A DNA stretch of 64,000 bases from Streptococcus pseudopneumoniae (GTDB taxonomy: Bacteria; Bacillota; Bacilli; Lactobacillales; Streptococcaceae). The notes under the pieces are model-generated. The model was not told the DNA's origin. It worked only from the letters and a program-made list of their open reading frames with translations, and did not search any database. The number at the start of each line of letters is the position of its first letter. Positions within the stretch are counted from its first letter, which is position 1. Location of the stretch: contig NZ_JUPG01000182.1 of NCBI RefSeq assembly GCF_001074825.1, positions 1 to 64,000 on the forward strand, written 5' to 3'. The translations under genes and the position numbers were made by a program. Of the stretch, positions 27,743 through 36,440 are shown piece after piece.

Positions 27743-30700
27743 ATGGAAAAAATTTGGAGGGAGAAATCCTGTCGCTACAGTATTCGGAAGCTAACGGTCG
27801 GCACAGCCTCTGTTTTGCTTGGAGCGGTTTTTCTAGCTAGTCATACCGTCTCTGCTAATACTATCGAAGTAAAGCAAAACGAGCCTGCATTAGAAAAAAC
27901 TACAGTTAAGACAGACACTGTAACGAAAGCAAGTGAATCAACTGAGCACACACAGCCAAACGAACCAATTGATCATACAAAACCAGTTCTAGCCGATAAT
28001 AGTGCTTCTGAAAGCAAACCCGCTGAGGCTGATCTTACTTCTGCTACAACTAACCAAGCAAGCACCGAAGCTATTGTCAAACCTAACGAAAATAAGGAGA
28101 GCGAGAAACCAGAACTTCCTGTGAATAAACAAGAACATTACGAACTACATTACAACCAACCAACTGCTCCTTCCTATGATGGATGGGAAAAACAAGCCCT
28201 CCCAGTTGGAAATGGAGAAATGGGAGCCAAAGTTTTCGGGCTTATCGGTGAAGAAAGAATCCAGTACAACGAAAAAACACTTTGGTCTGGAGGTCCTCAG
28301 CCAGATAGTCAAGACTACAACGGGGGAAACTACAAGGACCGCTACAAAGTCTTAGCAGAAATCCGTAAAGCCTTAGAAGACGGTGACCGTCAAAAAGCCA
28401 AACAACTAGCAGAGAGAAATTTGGTTGGTCCAAACAATTCCCAATATGGACGTTATTTAGCCTTTGGTGATGTATCCATGGTTTTCAATAACCAGAAAAA
28501 GGGTCTGGAAAATGTTACTCACTATCATCGTGGCTTAGATATTTCTGAAGCTATCACAACTACCTCCTATACCCAAGATGGAACAACCTTCAAACGTGAA
28601 ACCTTCTCCAGCTATCCTGATGATGTCACCGTGACCCACTTGACTAAAAAGGGAGATAAGACGCTTGATTTTACCCTTTGGAATACCTTAACAGAAGATT
28701 TGATTGCCAACGGAGACTACTCATCGGAATATTCTCACTACAAGAATGGCCATGTTACGACAGACCCAAATGGTATCCTACTAAAAGGTACAGTCAAAGA
28801 TAATGGACTCCAGTTTGCATCCTATCTAGGACTTAAAACGGACGGAAAAGTTACTGTCCATGATGATAGTTTAACGGTCACAGGGGCCAGCTACGCTACG
28901 CTTTTACTCAGTGCCAAGACTAATTTTGCTCAAAATCCGAAAACCAATTACCGCAAGGATATTGATGTAGAAAAAACTGTCAAATCTATCGTTGAAGCTG
29001 CTAAAACCAAAGACTATGAGACTCTGAAAAATGATCACATCAAGGATTACCAAAGCCTTTTCAACCGTGTTCAATTAAACCTCGGCGGTAGCAAGTCTAA
29101 TCAAACTACAAAAGAAGCTCTTCAAACCTATAATCCAACAAAAGGCCAAAAGTTAGAAGAACTCTTCTTCCAATACGGACGTTATCTCCTCATCAGTTCG
29201 TCTCGTAACCGAACAGATGCCCTCCCTGCCAACTTGCAAGGAGTCTGGAATGCTGTAGATAATCCACCTTGGAACTCAGACTACCACCTCAATGTCAACC
29301 TACAGATGAACTATTGGCCTGCTTACATGAGTAATCTCGCAGAAACGGCTAAGCCAATGATCAATTATATCGATGACATGCGCTATTATGGTCGTATCGC
29401 TGCTAAAGAATACGCAGGTATCGAATCCAAAGAAGGTCAAGAAAACGGTTGGCTGGTTCACACCCAAGCTACACCATTCGGCTGGACTACTCCTGGTTGG
29501 AACTACTATTGGGGCTGGTCTCCTGCTGCCAATGCTTGGATGATGCAGAATGTCTATGACTACTACAAATTCACCAAGGATGAAACTTATCTTAAAGAAA
29601 AGATTTATCCAATGCTTAAGGAAACAGCTAAATTCTGGAATTCCTTCTTGCACTACGACAAGGCTAGTGACCGCTGGGTTTCTTCTCCATCCTACTCACC
29701 AGAACATGGAACCATCACGATTGGGAATACCTTTGACCAATCTCTAGTTTGGCAGCTATTCCACGACTATATGGAAGCAGCCAATCATCTGAAGATAGAC
29801 CAAGACTTGGTGACAGAAGTGAAAGCTAAATTTGACAAGTTAAAACCTCTTCACATCAACCAAGACGGTCGTATCAAGGAATGGTACGAAGAAGACAGCC
29901 CACAATTCACTAACGAAGGTATTGAAAACCACCACCGCCATGTTTCCCATCTAGTTGGTCTCTTCCCAGGTACTCTATTTGGCAAGGATCAGCCTGAATA
30001 TCTAGAAGCTGCACGCGCAACCCTAAACCACCGAGGAGATGGTGGAACTGGTTGGTCTAAGGCCAATAAAATCAACCTCTGGGCCCGTCTCCTAGATGGA
30101 AATCGTGCCCACCGTTTGTTGGCAGAACAGCTCAGATCTTCAACCCTAGAAAATCTCTGGGATACGCACGCGCCTTTCCAAATTGATGGAAACTTTGGTG
30201 CAACCAGCGGTATGGCAGAAATGCTCCTTCAATCTCACACAGGCTACATTGCCCCATTACCAGCCCTTCCAGATGCCTGGAAAGACGGGCAAGTCTCAGG
30301 CTTAGTCGCTCGTGGTAACTTTGAAGTCAGCATGAAATGGAAAGAGAAAAATCTTAAAACGCTATCTTTCCTTTCTAATGTGGGTGGAGACTTAGTCGTA
30401 GACTATCCAAATATCGAAGCTAGTATTATCAAGATTAATGGCAAGGAAGTTCAAGCTAGTCACCTCAAAGATAACCGTATCCAACTTGCGACTCAAAAAG
30501 GTGATGTCATTACCTTTGAAAACTTCCCTGGACGAGTGACTCGCTTATCAGCCCTTCGAAAAGATTCCGTCACAGCTGAACTCGACTTTAACACAGTTGA
30601 GGGAGCAAGTCATTATGTTATCCGACGAGAAAGCAAGGATGAAAACAGTCAAACTCCTAGCGTTCGTGAGTTTATCACCAACCAAACTCACTTCATCGAT

Positions 30701-32869
30701 CGCTCGATTGATTCTAGCCATGCCTATACTTATACCGTTAAGGCTATGCTAGGGAATCGTACAACACCAGTTTCAGATCCTGCTTCTATCGATGCCTTCA
30801 GTGAGTTGATGGATGACCGTGACAAGCGCATCCAGTACGGCTCAGCTTATGGAAACTGGGCTGACTCAGAACTATTTAGCGGCACAGAGAAATACGCCGA
30901 TATCTCAAATGGAAATTATTCTGATAAAGATGCGACTGCAACCATCCCATTCAATGGCCCTGGTATTGAAATCTATGGTCTCAAGTCATCTCAATTGGGA
31001 CTTGCTGATGTTAAAATCGATGGTAAATCTGTGGGAGAGCTTGATTTCTATACAGCTGGTGCTACTGAAAAGGGTGTCCTAATCGGTCGTTATACAAATC
31101 TTTCTTCAGGTCCTCACCTCATGACCATCACTGTTAAACGAGAACATAAGGGACGAGGAAGTGAACGCTCAAAAATTTCCTTAGACTACTTCAAGGTCTT
31201 CCCAGGTCAAGGAGAAGCTGTTGAGAAGATCGACGACCGTGACCCTCGTATCCAGTATGGTTCCATGTTTAAGGATTGGAGCGATGCAGAACTCTATGCT
31301 TCTACAGAAAAATACGCTGACATCAACGCTAATGATAGCCTCGCTTCTGAAGCCACTGCAACCATTCCATTCTCTGGAACAGGTATCCGAATCTATGGAT
31401 TGAAAACATCTGCCCTTGGCAAGGCACTTGTCACACTCGATGGCAAGGAAATGCCAGCTCTTGACTTCTACACTCCAGGAGCGACTGAAAAAGGTGCATT
31501 AATTGGCAAATTCACAAATCTAGCTGATGGTGATCACGTTCTTACTTTAAAAGTGGATCCAAATTCTCCACAAGGACGAAAGAAAATTTCTCTTGATTCC
31601 TTTGATATCTTAAAGGCACCTTCTGTGTCTCTCGATAGTCCAAGTCTTGATTCCGTTAAGTCCAAAGATAAGACTGTTACCCTAACCCTACCAACTGGCA
31701 ATTGGGATGCAGTCGCTGTGACCTTCCCTGGTATCAAAGATCCTCTTCTACTTAGAAAAGTCGATGATGATCATCTTGTCACATCAGGTGAACAAACAGT
31801 ATTAACCATCAAGAATAATAAGGTCCAACTAGATATTCCTGAAACTACGGACCGTAAAGCTGGCAAGCCGATAGAAGCTTATGCCATCCAAGGTACAACA
31901 ACGACTAGTCCTGTTGTAGCTGTCTTTCCTAAGGACGAAACTGCTCCAGTTGAAGAAAAAATCCTTACAAGCAAAGGGGATGAGCCTGCTCCAGTTGGAA
32001 CCATTCCTGAGTACACAGATCCTATAGGCACTGCTGGAGATCAAGAAGCGCCTTCTGTTGTAATTCCTGAATTCACTGAACCTATCGGCACTGCGGGAGA
32101 GCAGGAAGCACCTTTCGTGGAAATACCTGAATACACCAAACCTATCGGAACAACTGGGGAACAGGAAGCGCCTACTGCGGAAAGACCTGAATATACCAAA
32201 CCTATAGAGACAGGAAGAGAACAGAAAGCTCCTACCATAGACAGTCCTAATTATAGTGAACCTGGTAAAGGAGCTAGGCAAGAAAAAACATCTACTAGCA
32301 GTATTGCTGAGTATAAACTTCGTGTCTTGAAGGATGCAAAGACTGGTGTTGAGATTATTGGTAGAGCAACTGACTTAGAAGGAATTTCTCATCTCTCTAG
32401 TAAACACGTGTTGGCTCAAGAACTCTTTGGTAAGATATACGATGCTTATGATATTCAATTTAAAAATTCAAACAACCATAATATACAACCACAGGGAGCT
32501 GTTTTAGTTAGATTACCAATTACAGCTGATGTAGAAAATATTTATTACCTAACTCCGACAAAAGAATTGAAATCACTTTCTTTCACTATTCGTGATGGTA
32601 TGGCAGAATTTACTACTAGTCTCTTTAGTACATATGCGGTAGTCTATCAAAATGTCAATACTCCGGAAACCTCAATAAACAAAACAGTTGCAACAACCTC
32701 ACTAAACTTTGGGCAGGCTTCAACCACCGATAGTCCTACTCAACTGGAAAATACTCATCACAAAGAACAACTTCCAGAAACTGGTGAATCCTCAAATCCA
32801 CTCCTCTTCTTAGCAGGACTGAGTGTAGTCTTAACATCCATTTTCTTATTAAAAAATAAGATAGATTAG
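27743..32869 (+). CDS. Cell-wall-anchored GH95 alpha-L-fucosidase
   Basis: The preferred start is ATG 27743 (AAGGAGG just upstream), giving 1708 residues; the in-frame ATG 30 bases earlier lies in the cre site. YSIRK is at residues 12-16 and LPETG near 1677, followed by a hydrophobic segment and KNKID. A Thr/Glu spacer (about 35-140) precedes the GH95 catalytic region (about 145-950). It has the NxN motif in HLNVNLQMNYWP near 515, the Glu of SPSYSPEHG near 650 and the Asp of FQIDGNFGATSG near 815. GH95 enzymes usually remove alpha-1,2-fucose from host glycans. Two homologous modules at about 1020-1155 and 1160-1290 (DDRDxRIQYGS, YGLK, DFYTxGATEKG) are probably carbohydrate-binding. A proline-rich 20-residue repeat and a final beta domain precede the anchor. 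Confidence 0.9.
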   Translation: MEKIWREKSCRYSIRKLTVGTASVLLGAVFLASHTVSANTIEVKQNEPALEKTTVKTDTVTKASESTEHTQPNEPIDHTKPVLADNSASESKPAEADLTSATTNQASTEAIVKPNENKESEKPELPVNKQEHYELHYNQPTAPSYDGWEKQALPVGNGEMGAKVFGLIGEERIQYNEKTLWSGGPQPDSQDYNGGNYKDRYKVLAEIRKALEDGDRQKAKQLAERNLVGPNNSQYGRYLAFGDVSMVFNNQKKGLENVTHYHRGLDISEAITTTSYTQDGTTFKRETFSSYPDDVTVTHLTKKGDKTLDFTLWNTLTEDLIANGDYSSEYSHYKNGHVTTDPNGILLKGTVKDNGLQFASYLGLKTDGKVTVHDDSLTVTGASYATLLLSAKTNFAQNPKTNYRKDIDVEKTVKSIVEAAKTKDYETLKNDHIKDYQSLFNRVQLNLGGSKSNQTTKEALQTYNPTKGQKLEELFFQYGRYLLISSSRNRTDALPANLQGVWNAVDNPPWNSDYHLNVNLQMNYWPAYMSNLAETAKPMINYIDDMRYYGRIAAKEYAGIESKEGQENGWLVHTQATPFGWTTPGWNYYWGWSPAANAWMMQNVYDYYKFTKDETYLKEKIYPMLKETAKFWNSFLHYDKASDRWVSSPSYSPEHGTITIGNTFDQSLVWQLFHDYMEAANHLKIDQDLVTEVKAKFDKLKPLHINQDGRIKEWYEEDSPQFTNEGIENHHRHVSHLVGLFPGTLFGKDQPEYLEAARATLNHRGDGGTGWSKANKINLWARLLDGNRAHRLLAEQLRSSTLENLWDTHAPFQIDGNFGATSGMAEMLLQSHTGYIAPLPALPDAWKDGQVSGLVARGNFEVSMKWKEKNLKTLSFLSNVGGDLVVDYPNIEASIIKINGKEVQASHLKDNRIQLATQKGDVITFENFPGRVTRLSALRKDSVTAELDFNTVEGASHYVIRRESKDENSQTPSVREFITNQTHFIDRSIDSSHAYTYTVKAMLGNRTTPVSDPASIDAFSELMDDRDKRIQYGSAYGNWADSELFSGTEKYADISNGNYSDKDATATIPFNGPGIEIYGLKSSQLGLADVKIDGKSVGELDFYTAGATEKGVLIGRYTNLSSGPHLMTITVKREHKGRGSERSKISLDYFKVFPGQGEAVEKIDDRDPRIQYGSMFKDWSDAELYASTEKYADINANDSLASEATATIPFSGTGIRIYGLKTSALGKALVTLDGKEMPALDFYTPGATEKGALIGKFTNLADGDHVLTLKVDPNSPQGRKKISLDSFDILKAPSVSLDSPSLDSVKSKDKTVTLTLPTGNWDAVAVTFPGIKDPLLLRKVDDDHLVTSGEQTVLTIKNNKVQLDIPETTDRKAGKPIEAYAIQGTTTTSPVVAVFPKDETAPVEEKILTSKGDEPAPVGTIPEYTDPIGTAGDQEAPSVVIPEFTEPIGTAGEQEAPFVEIPEYTKPIGTTGEQEAPTAERPEYTKPIETGREQKAPTIDSPNYSEPGKGARQEKTSTSSIAEYKLRVLKDAKTGVEIIGRATDLEGISHLSSKHVLAQELFGKIYDAYDIQFKNSNNHNIQPQGAVLVRLPITADVENIYYLTPTKELKSLSFTIRDGMAEFTTSLFSTYAVVYQNVNTPETSINKTVATTSLNFGQASTTDSPTQLENTHHKEQLPETGESSNPLLFLAGLSVVLTSIFLLKNKID
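31981..32280 (+). repeat. Five tandem 60-bp (20-residue) repeats in the fucosidase
   Basis: Each unit encodes a variant of PEYTxPIGTxGEQEAPxxxI. The period is exactly 60 bases over five units and similarity decays in the last one. It is a proline-rich wall-spanning spacer; copy number could vary between strains. Confidence 0.9.
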
Positions 32870-32989
32870 ATCTATAAATTTTTAAGAATTACTTAGAGGG
32901 CCCATTCTATTCAAGTTCAACTCAAGTATGTTATACACCATTTCATCTACCATTTAACTGATATCTTTTAAGATAATATTCTTAACTAC

Positions 32990-33023
32990 AAACCAGTCCT
33001 TTTGTCTTGAGGACTGGTTTTAA
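32990..33023 (+). terminator. Terminator of the fucosidase gene
   Basis: AAACCAGTCCT and AGGACTGGTTT form an 11-bp stem with a 9-base loop, followed by TAATAT. The 120 bases between stop codon and hairpin hold nothing recognisable. Confidence 0.8.
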
Positions 33024-33055
33024 TATCGTATATCTAATTACCATCTGATAGATTA

Positions 33056-33167
33056 TACTCAATGAAAATCAAAGATCAAACTAGGAAACTAGCCGCAGGT
33101 TGCTCAAAGCACCGCTTTGAGGTTGCAGATAAGGCTGACCTGGTTTGAAGAGATTTTAGAAGAGTAT
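33056..33167 (+). repeat. BOX-type repeat element
   Basis: It runs from ATACTCAATGAAAATCAAAG to GAAGAGATTTTAGAAGAGTA with the same internal order as the copy at 5970-6083. It lies between two convergent terminators. Confidence 0.85.
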
Positions 33168-33202
33168 CAATTTCATATTTCTGCCTATCCATTCATACTA
33201 CT

Positions 33203-33236
33203 AAAAGACTGAGACACTGGATCTCAGCCTTTTTCT
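33203..33236 (-). terminator. Terminator of the TrpXYZ-type operon
   Basis: On the minus strand AAGGCTGAGA and TCTCAGTCTTTT form a stem with a short loop, directly after the stop codon of the ATPase gene. Confidence 0.85.
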
Positions 33237-34040
33237 TTATCCCAAAACCAACTCATCACTGACTAGGCTTTGACCACTATTTTTCTGGAAGAGATGCATA
33301 AGATTTTCAACCGTCAGATGCTTTTTCTCCTCTCCCTTGACATCCACCACAATCTTTCCTTGATAGAGCATAATGAGACGATTTCCGTACTCAATTGCAT
33401 GGTTCATATCATGGGTAATCATCAAAGTCGTCAACTGATGGTCTTCCACAATCTTTTGCGTCAAATCCATCACCATTTGACTCGTTTTCGGGTCAAGTGC
33501 CGCAGTGTGTTCATCCAAAAGCAAAAGTTTAGGTTTCACCAGAGCTGCCATGACTAGGGTCAAGGCCTGTCTTTGTCCTCCTGAGAGGTATTGAGTATCC
33601 ACTTTCAAGCGATTTTCAAGGCCAATATTCAACTCTTTCAAGGCTTCTTGGAACTGGATTCTATCCTTCTCCTTCACACCCCAGCCAAGCCCTCTCTTTT
33701 GCCCACGTCTCAAGGCAATAGCCATATTCTCCTCAATCGTCAAACGAGAAGCTGTTCCCATCTTAGGATCCTGAAAAACACGTGCAATATCCTTGGCTCT
33801 CTTTCTGACGCTCAGATTTTTAATGGATTTATCTGCCAATAAAAGGTCTCCTTCGTCTACCGATAGATTACCAGCCAAGATATTCATCAAAGTGGATTTA
33901 CCTGCACCATTTCCACCGATCACAGAGATAAAATCTCCCTCTTCCACTTCTAAATCTAATCCTTTGAGGACATGGTTCTCATTGACCGTCCCTGCTTCAA
34001 ATGTCTTGTGGATATTTTCAAGTGTTAATAAACTTGCCAT
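33237..34040 (-). CDS. ABC transporter ATP-binding protein (TrpZ-like)
   Basis: The 267-residue ATPase has Walker A GGNGAGKST near residue 42, Q-loop FQDP near 89, signature LSGGQRQAL near 152, Walker B LLLLDEHTAALD near 170 and switch His in MITHDMNHA near 209. It is the third gene of a binding protein-permease-ATPase operon. The permease is of the branched-chain/sugar type (LivM/RbsC-like) and the binding protein is ABC_sub_bind (PF04392), a combination called TrpXYZ in streptococci on the basis of predicted tryptophan regulation. The real substrate here is uncertain. Confidence 0.88.
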   Translation of the reverse strand: MASLLTLENIHKTFEAGTVNENHVLKGLDLEVEEGDFISVIGGNGAGKSTLMNILAGNLSVDEGDLLLADKSIKNLSVRKRAKDIARVFQDPKMGTASRLTIEENMAIALRRGQKRGLGWGVKEKDRIQFQEALKELNIGLENRLKVDTQYLSGGQRQALTLVMAALVKPKLLLLDEHTAALDPKTSQMVMDLTQKIVEDHQLTTLMITHDMNHAIEYGNRLIMLYQGKIVVDVKGEEKKHLTVENLMHLFQKNSGQSLVSDELVLG

Positions 34041-34052
34041 AACTTTCTCCTC

Positions 34053-34946
34053 CTATTCATTTCTCAATTTCAGACCACGAATCTTTAATCTCTTTTGCAA
34101 TTCTGGTGCAAATAAAACCAAGGCGAGCAAGATTGCATTAAAGAGACGAACCAGGTTTTGATCTAGATTTGGAATTTCATAGATATTTAAAATAATCAAA
34201 CGGTAAACAATAGCACCGATTCCGATAGATAACAAGCGGCCTCCAATGGTCAAATCGTGTATCAAGACTTCCGCAATAATCACTGCACTCAAACCAACAA
34301 CAATGGTTCCTGTCCCAGAAGTCACATCTGAAAATCCATCATTTTGGGCAAACAAGGAACCACATAGGGCAATCAAGCCGTTTGAAATCATGTAACCAAC
34401 AATCTTCATGGTGTCTACATTGACCCCATTTGCCTCACTCATCGGAATATTGTCCCCAGTCGAACGTAAAACCAAACCAATCTCCGTTTTCATCAAAAGG
34501 GTCAAAACCAAACAAACAAGTAAGAGACAGGCTAAACTGAGTGAGAACACAGCTTCTTCATTTGTCAGACCAAAGTTCGCTAATTGTTTAAAGACGGTTG
34601 AAGAATCTCCCAAGGAAAGATTGGGCACACTTCCCATGATTTTAATATTGATGGAATAGAGCCCTGTCAAGGTTACAATACCTGTCAAGAGAGCTGGAAT
34701 TTTCATCTTGGTGTGGAGCATTCCTGATACAAGACCTGCTACCATACCTGCAAGCAAAGCAAGTAAGGTCGCAATCCAAGGATTTGTCCCTGCCTGTATC
34801 TGTGATACAACGACAGCTGCCCCCAGAGGAAAGGCTCCCTCAGCAGTCATATCCGCAATATCCAAAATACGGAAAGTCAAGTAGACCCCAATAGCCATAA
34901 TCGACCATAACAAACCTTCTGATAAACTAGATAATACAAAACTCAT
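34053..34946 (-). CDS. ABC transporter permease (TrpY-like, BPD_transp_2 type)
   Basis: The 297-residue protein has about eight to nine membrane helices. Family motifs are DIADMTAEGAFPLGAAV near residue 30 and LIALCGSLFAQNDGFSDVTSGTGTIVVGLSAVII near 190-225. This is the LivH/RbsC-like fold found with ABC_sub_bind proteins. It is 12 bases downstream of the binding-protein gene and 12 bases upstream of the ATPase gene. Confidence 0.88.
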   Translation of the reverse strand: MSFVLSSLSEGLLWSIMAIGVYLTFRILDIADMTAEGAFPLGAAVVVSQIQAGTNPWIATLLALLAGMVAGLVSGMLHTKMKIPALLTGIVTLTGLYSINIKIMGSVPNLSLGDSSTVFKQLANFGLTNEEAVFSLSLACLLLVCLVLTLLMKTEIGLVLRSTGDNIPMSEANGVNVDTMKIVGYMISNGLIALCGSLFAQNDGFSDVTSGTGTIVVGLSAVIIAEVLIHDLTIGGRLLSIGIGAIVYRLIILNIYEIPNLDQNLVRLFNAILLALVLFAPELQKRLKIRGLKLRNE

Positions 34947-34957
34947 CTTAAACCTCC

Positions 34958-35935
34958 TTATTCCTTGCCTTCTAACTTACTGATATCAATTCCTAGTGCA
35001 TCTGCCATTTCTTGATTGGTATGCAATTCCAGTTTTTCAGGCAACTCAACTGCCATATTTTCTGGCTTTTCACCTTTTAAAACACGAATCAGCATGCGAG
35101 CTGTCTGTCTTCCCAATTCTTCATAATTGGTTCCGTAGTTATACAAGCCACCAACCGCAACCATTTCTGTTGAACCACCAAATACTGGTACCTTATGTTT
35201 AATAGAAACCTGCTTGACTGTTTCCATAGTTGACGAAATGATATTGTCCGTTGGTACAAAAACCATATCAACCTCTGCCATCAAGCTCTCTGCTGCCGCC
35301 TTGACGTTGTTACTGTCCAAGATTGTTTTTTCAACAACGGTAAAGCCTTTTTCTTCCAGAAGACGCTTAGCCTCATCCTTTTGGACAACCGAATTTGGCT
35401 CACTCTGAGTATAGAGAATTCCAATCGTTTTAGCCTTTGGCAACACTTTCTTTATCAAATTGATTTGGGTTGAAATGGCATCTGACGACTGGTCGCTTGT
35501 CCCAGTTACATTGCCTCCAGGATGCTCTCTTGACTCAACCAACTTGGCACTGACTGGGTCTGTTACAGCTGAAAAGATAACCGGTGTTGTTTGCGTTGTA
35601 TTGGCCAAGCTCTGGGCAGAAGGCGTTGCGATGGCTAGAACAACATCACTGGATTCTGCTAGCTGCTGAGAAATGGTTTTTAGATTTCTTTGTTCTCCCT
35701 GTGCATTTTGCAAATCAATCTCAATATTTTTCCCTTCAACATAGCCTTGTTTGGCTAGTTCATCCACAAAGCCATCTCTAGTAGCGTCCAAAGACTGGTG
35801 GGTAATAAATTGCGAAATACCGATACGAAACACATCTTTTTTCTTATCTGCCTTCAACTGATGTAAACTAATCAGAGAGGTCAAGAGGATACCCACTACC
35901 AAGAGAGGGGCTAGTAATTTTCGAACAACTTTCAT
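34958..35935 (-). CDS. ABC transporter substrate-binding protein (TrpX-like, PF04392)
   Basis: The 325-residue protein has an N-terminal membrane segment (LLAPLLVVGILLTSLISL, residues about 7-24). Two Rossmann-like lobes follow: FRIGISQFITHQSLDATRDGF, AIATPSAQSLANTT, IFSAVTDPVSAKLV, NVTGTSDQ, and VPVFGGSTEMVAVGGLYNYGTNYEELG. Family members bind amino acids or related compounds; streptococcal ones are annotated for tryptophan. There is no lipobox cysteine, so this one is probably held by an uncleaved anchor. It is preceded by a BOX element, a terminator and an elaborate leader, which point to control by amino-acid supply. Confidence 0.88.
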   Translation of the reverse strand: MKVVRKLLAPLLVVGILLTSLISLHQLKADKKKDVFRIGISQFITHQSLDATRDGFVDELAKQGYVEGKNIEIDLQNAQGEQRNLKTISQQLAESSDVVLAIATPSAQSLANTTQTTPVIFSAVTDPVSAKLVESREHPGGNVTGTSDQSSDAISTQINLIKKVLPKAKTIGILYTQSEPNSVVQKDEAKRLLEEKGFTVVEKTILDSNNVKAAAESLMAEVDMVFVPTDNIISSTMETVKQVSIKHKVPVFGGSTEMVAVGGLYNYGTNYEELGRQTARMLIRVLKGEKPENMAVELPEKLELHTNQEMADALGIDISKLEGKE

Positions 35936-35961
35936 AATGAAACTCCTTCTCAGAAAAGATA

Positions 35962-36066
35962 ATACTCAATGAAAATCAAAGAGCAAACTAGGAAACTAGC
36001 CGCAGGCTGTACTTGAGTACGGCAAGGCGACGTTGACATGGTTTGAAGAGATTTTCGAAGAGTATA
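35962..36066 (+). repeat. BOX-type repeat inside the transporter leader
   Basis: It runs from ATACTCAATGAAAATCAAAG to GAGATTTTCGAAGAGTATA. The core ACGGCAAGGCGACGTTGACA matches the sequence of the classic BOX-A1R primer with small changes. It is of the A-C type, with boxA and boxC joined directly. It lies between the attenuator terminator and the binding-protein start, so it is in every read-through transcript. Confidence 0.9.
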
Positions 36067-36070
36067 AAAC

Positions 36071-36099
36071 AAAAAACCGCCTAGATAATACCTAAACGG
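36071..36099 (-). terminator. Attenuator terminator upstream of the transporter genes
   Basis: CCGTTTAGGTA and TATCTAGGCGG pair along their whole length with some G-U pairs, followed at once by TTTTTTG. It lies about 135 bases before the first structural gene, so it must be read through for expression. Confidence 0.8.
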
Positions 36100-36242
36100 A
36101 TGCTTGAAATAATCTAACAAGTTATAACTTTGCTAATCCATTTAGATATTCATCTATATGGACCACAATCAAAAACCTTAGCCACATAGATACAAACAAA
36201 TTGCTTGAACTGTTTGCATCCATGATGACATGTCTACAAACA

Positions 36243-36302
36243 CTATCTAAAGTAGCTAAAGTAAAAGTTTTGATTCATCGTTACAGCTTGTTTCTTATTC
36301 AT
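36243..36302 (-). CDS. Putative aromatic-rich leader peptide
   Basis: The frame encodes 19 residues, MNKKQAVTMNQNFYFSYFR, then TAG. Five of the six residues 13-18 are Phe or Tyr. It starts about 26 bases after the predicted transcription start and ends just before the competing hairpins, the right place for ribosome stalling to choose between them. The purine-rich AGAAAAAGAA upstream is a weak ribosome site. A second small frame (36178-36231, 17 residues with one Trp) lies within the hairpin region and looks less convincing. Confidence 0.5.
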   Translation of the reverse strand: MNKKQAVTMNQNFYFSYFR

Positions 36303-36334
36303 TTCTTTTTCTGCTTTCTTTTTTGATGTTTCCT

Positions 36335-36363
36335 ATCTTACCACCTTTTTCATTAGCTGTCAA
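36335..36363 (-). promoter_or_regulatory. Promoter of the TrpXYZ-like operon
   Basis: TTGACA (36358-36363) is separated by exactly 17 bases from TAAGAT (36335-36340) on the minus strand. It lies about 400 bases upstream of the binding-protein start codon. Confidence 0.75.
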
Positions 36364-36440
36364 GAATATTTCAGAATTTTTTAAAATTTTCCGAAAATTA
36401 TTTCAGGATAATTTCAAAGTTTTTTCAAATCAATTCAACA

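Larger units (their letters stand above)
36067..36328 (-). promoter_or_regulatory. Attenuator-type leader of the TrpXYZ-like operon
   Basis: Two sets of competing pairings are seen on the minus strand. First, TGTTTGTAGACATG (36229-36242) and TGTTTGTATCTATG (36185-36198) are near copies and each can pair with CATGGATGCAAACA (36211-36224). Second, ATCTAAATGG (36138-36147) can pair with CCATATAGAT (36152-36161) or, through G-U pairs, with CCGTTTAGGT (36090-36099), the 5' arm of the terminator. A leader peptide rich in Phe and Tyr precedes them. No T-box core (GGTGGNACCGCG type) was found. Confidence 0.65.

Noticed and set aside
36178-36231. Second small frame with a single Trp as tryptophan leader peptide
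   Set aside because: It lies inside the competing hairpins, has only one Trp codon and no ribosome site, unlike the aromatic-rich frame upstream.
36067-36328. T-box riboswitch upstream of the TrpX-like gene
   Set aside because: The conserved T-box sequence and its antiterminator bulge were not found on the minus strand; the peptide and nested hairpins explain the leader better.
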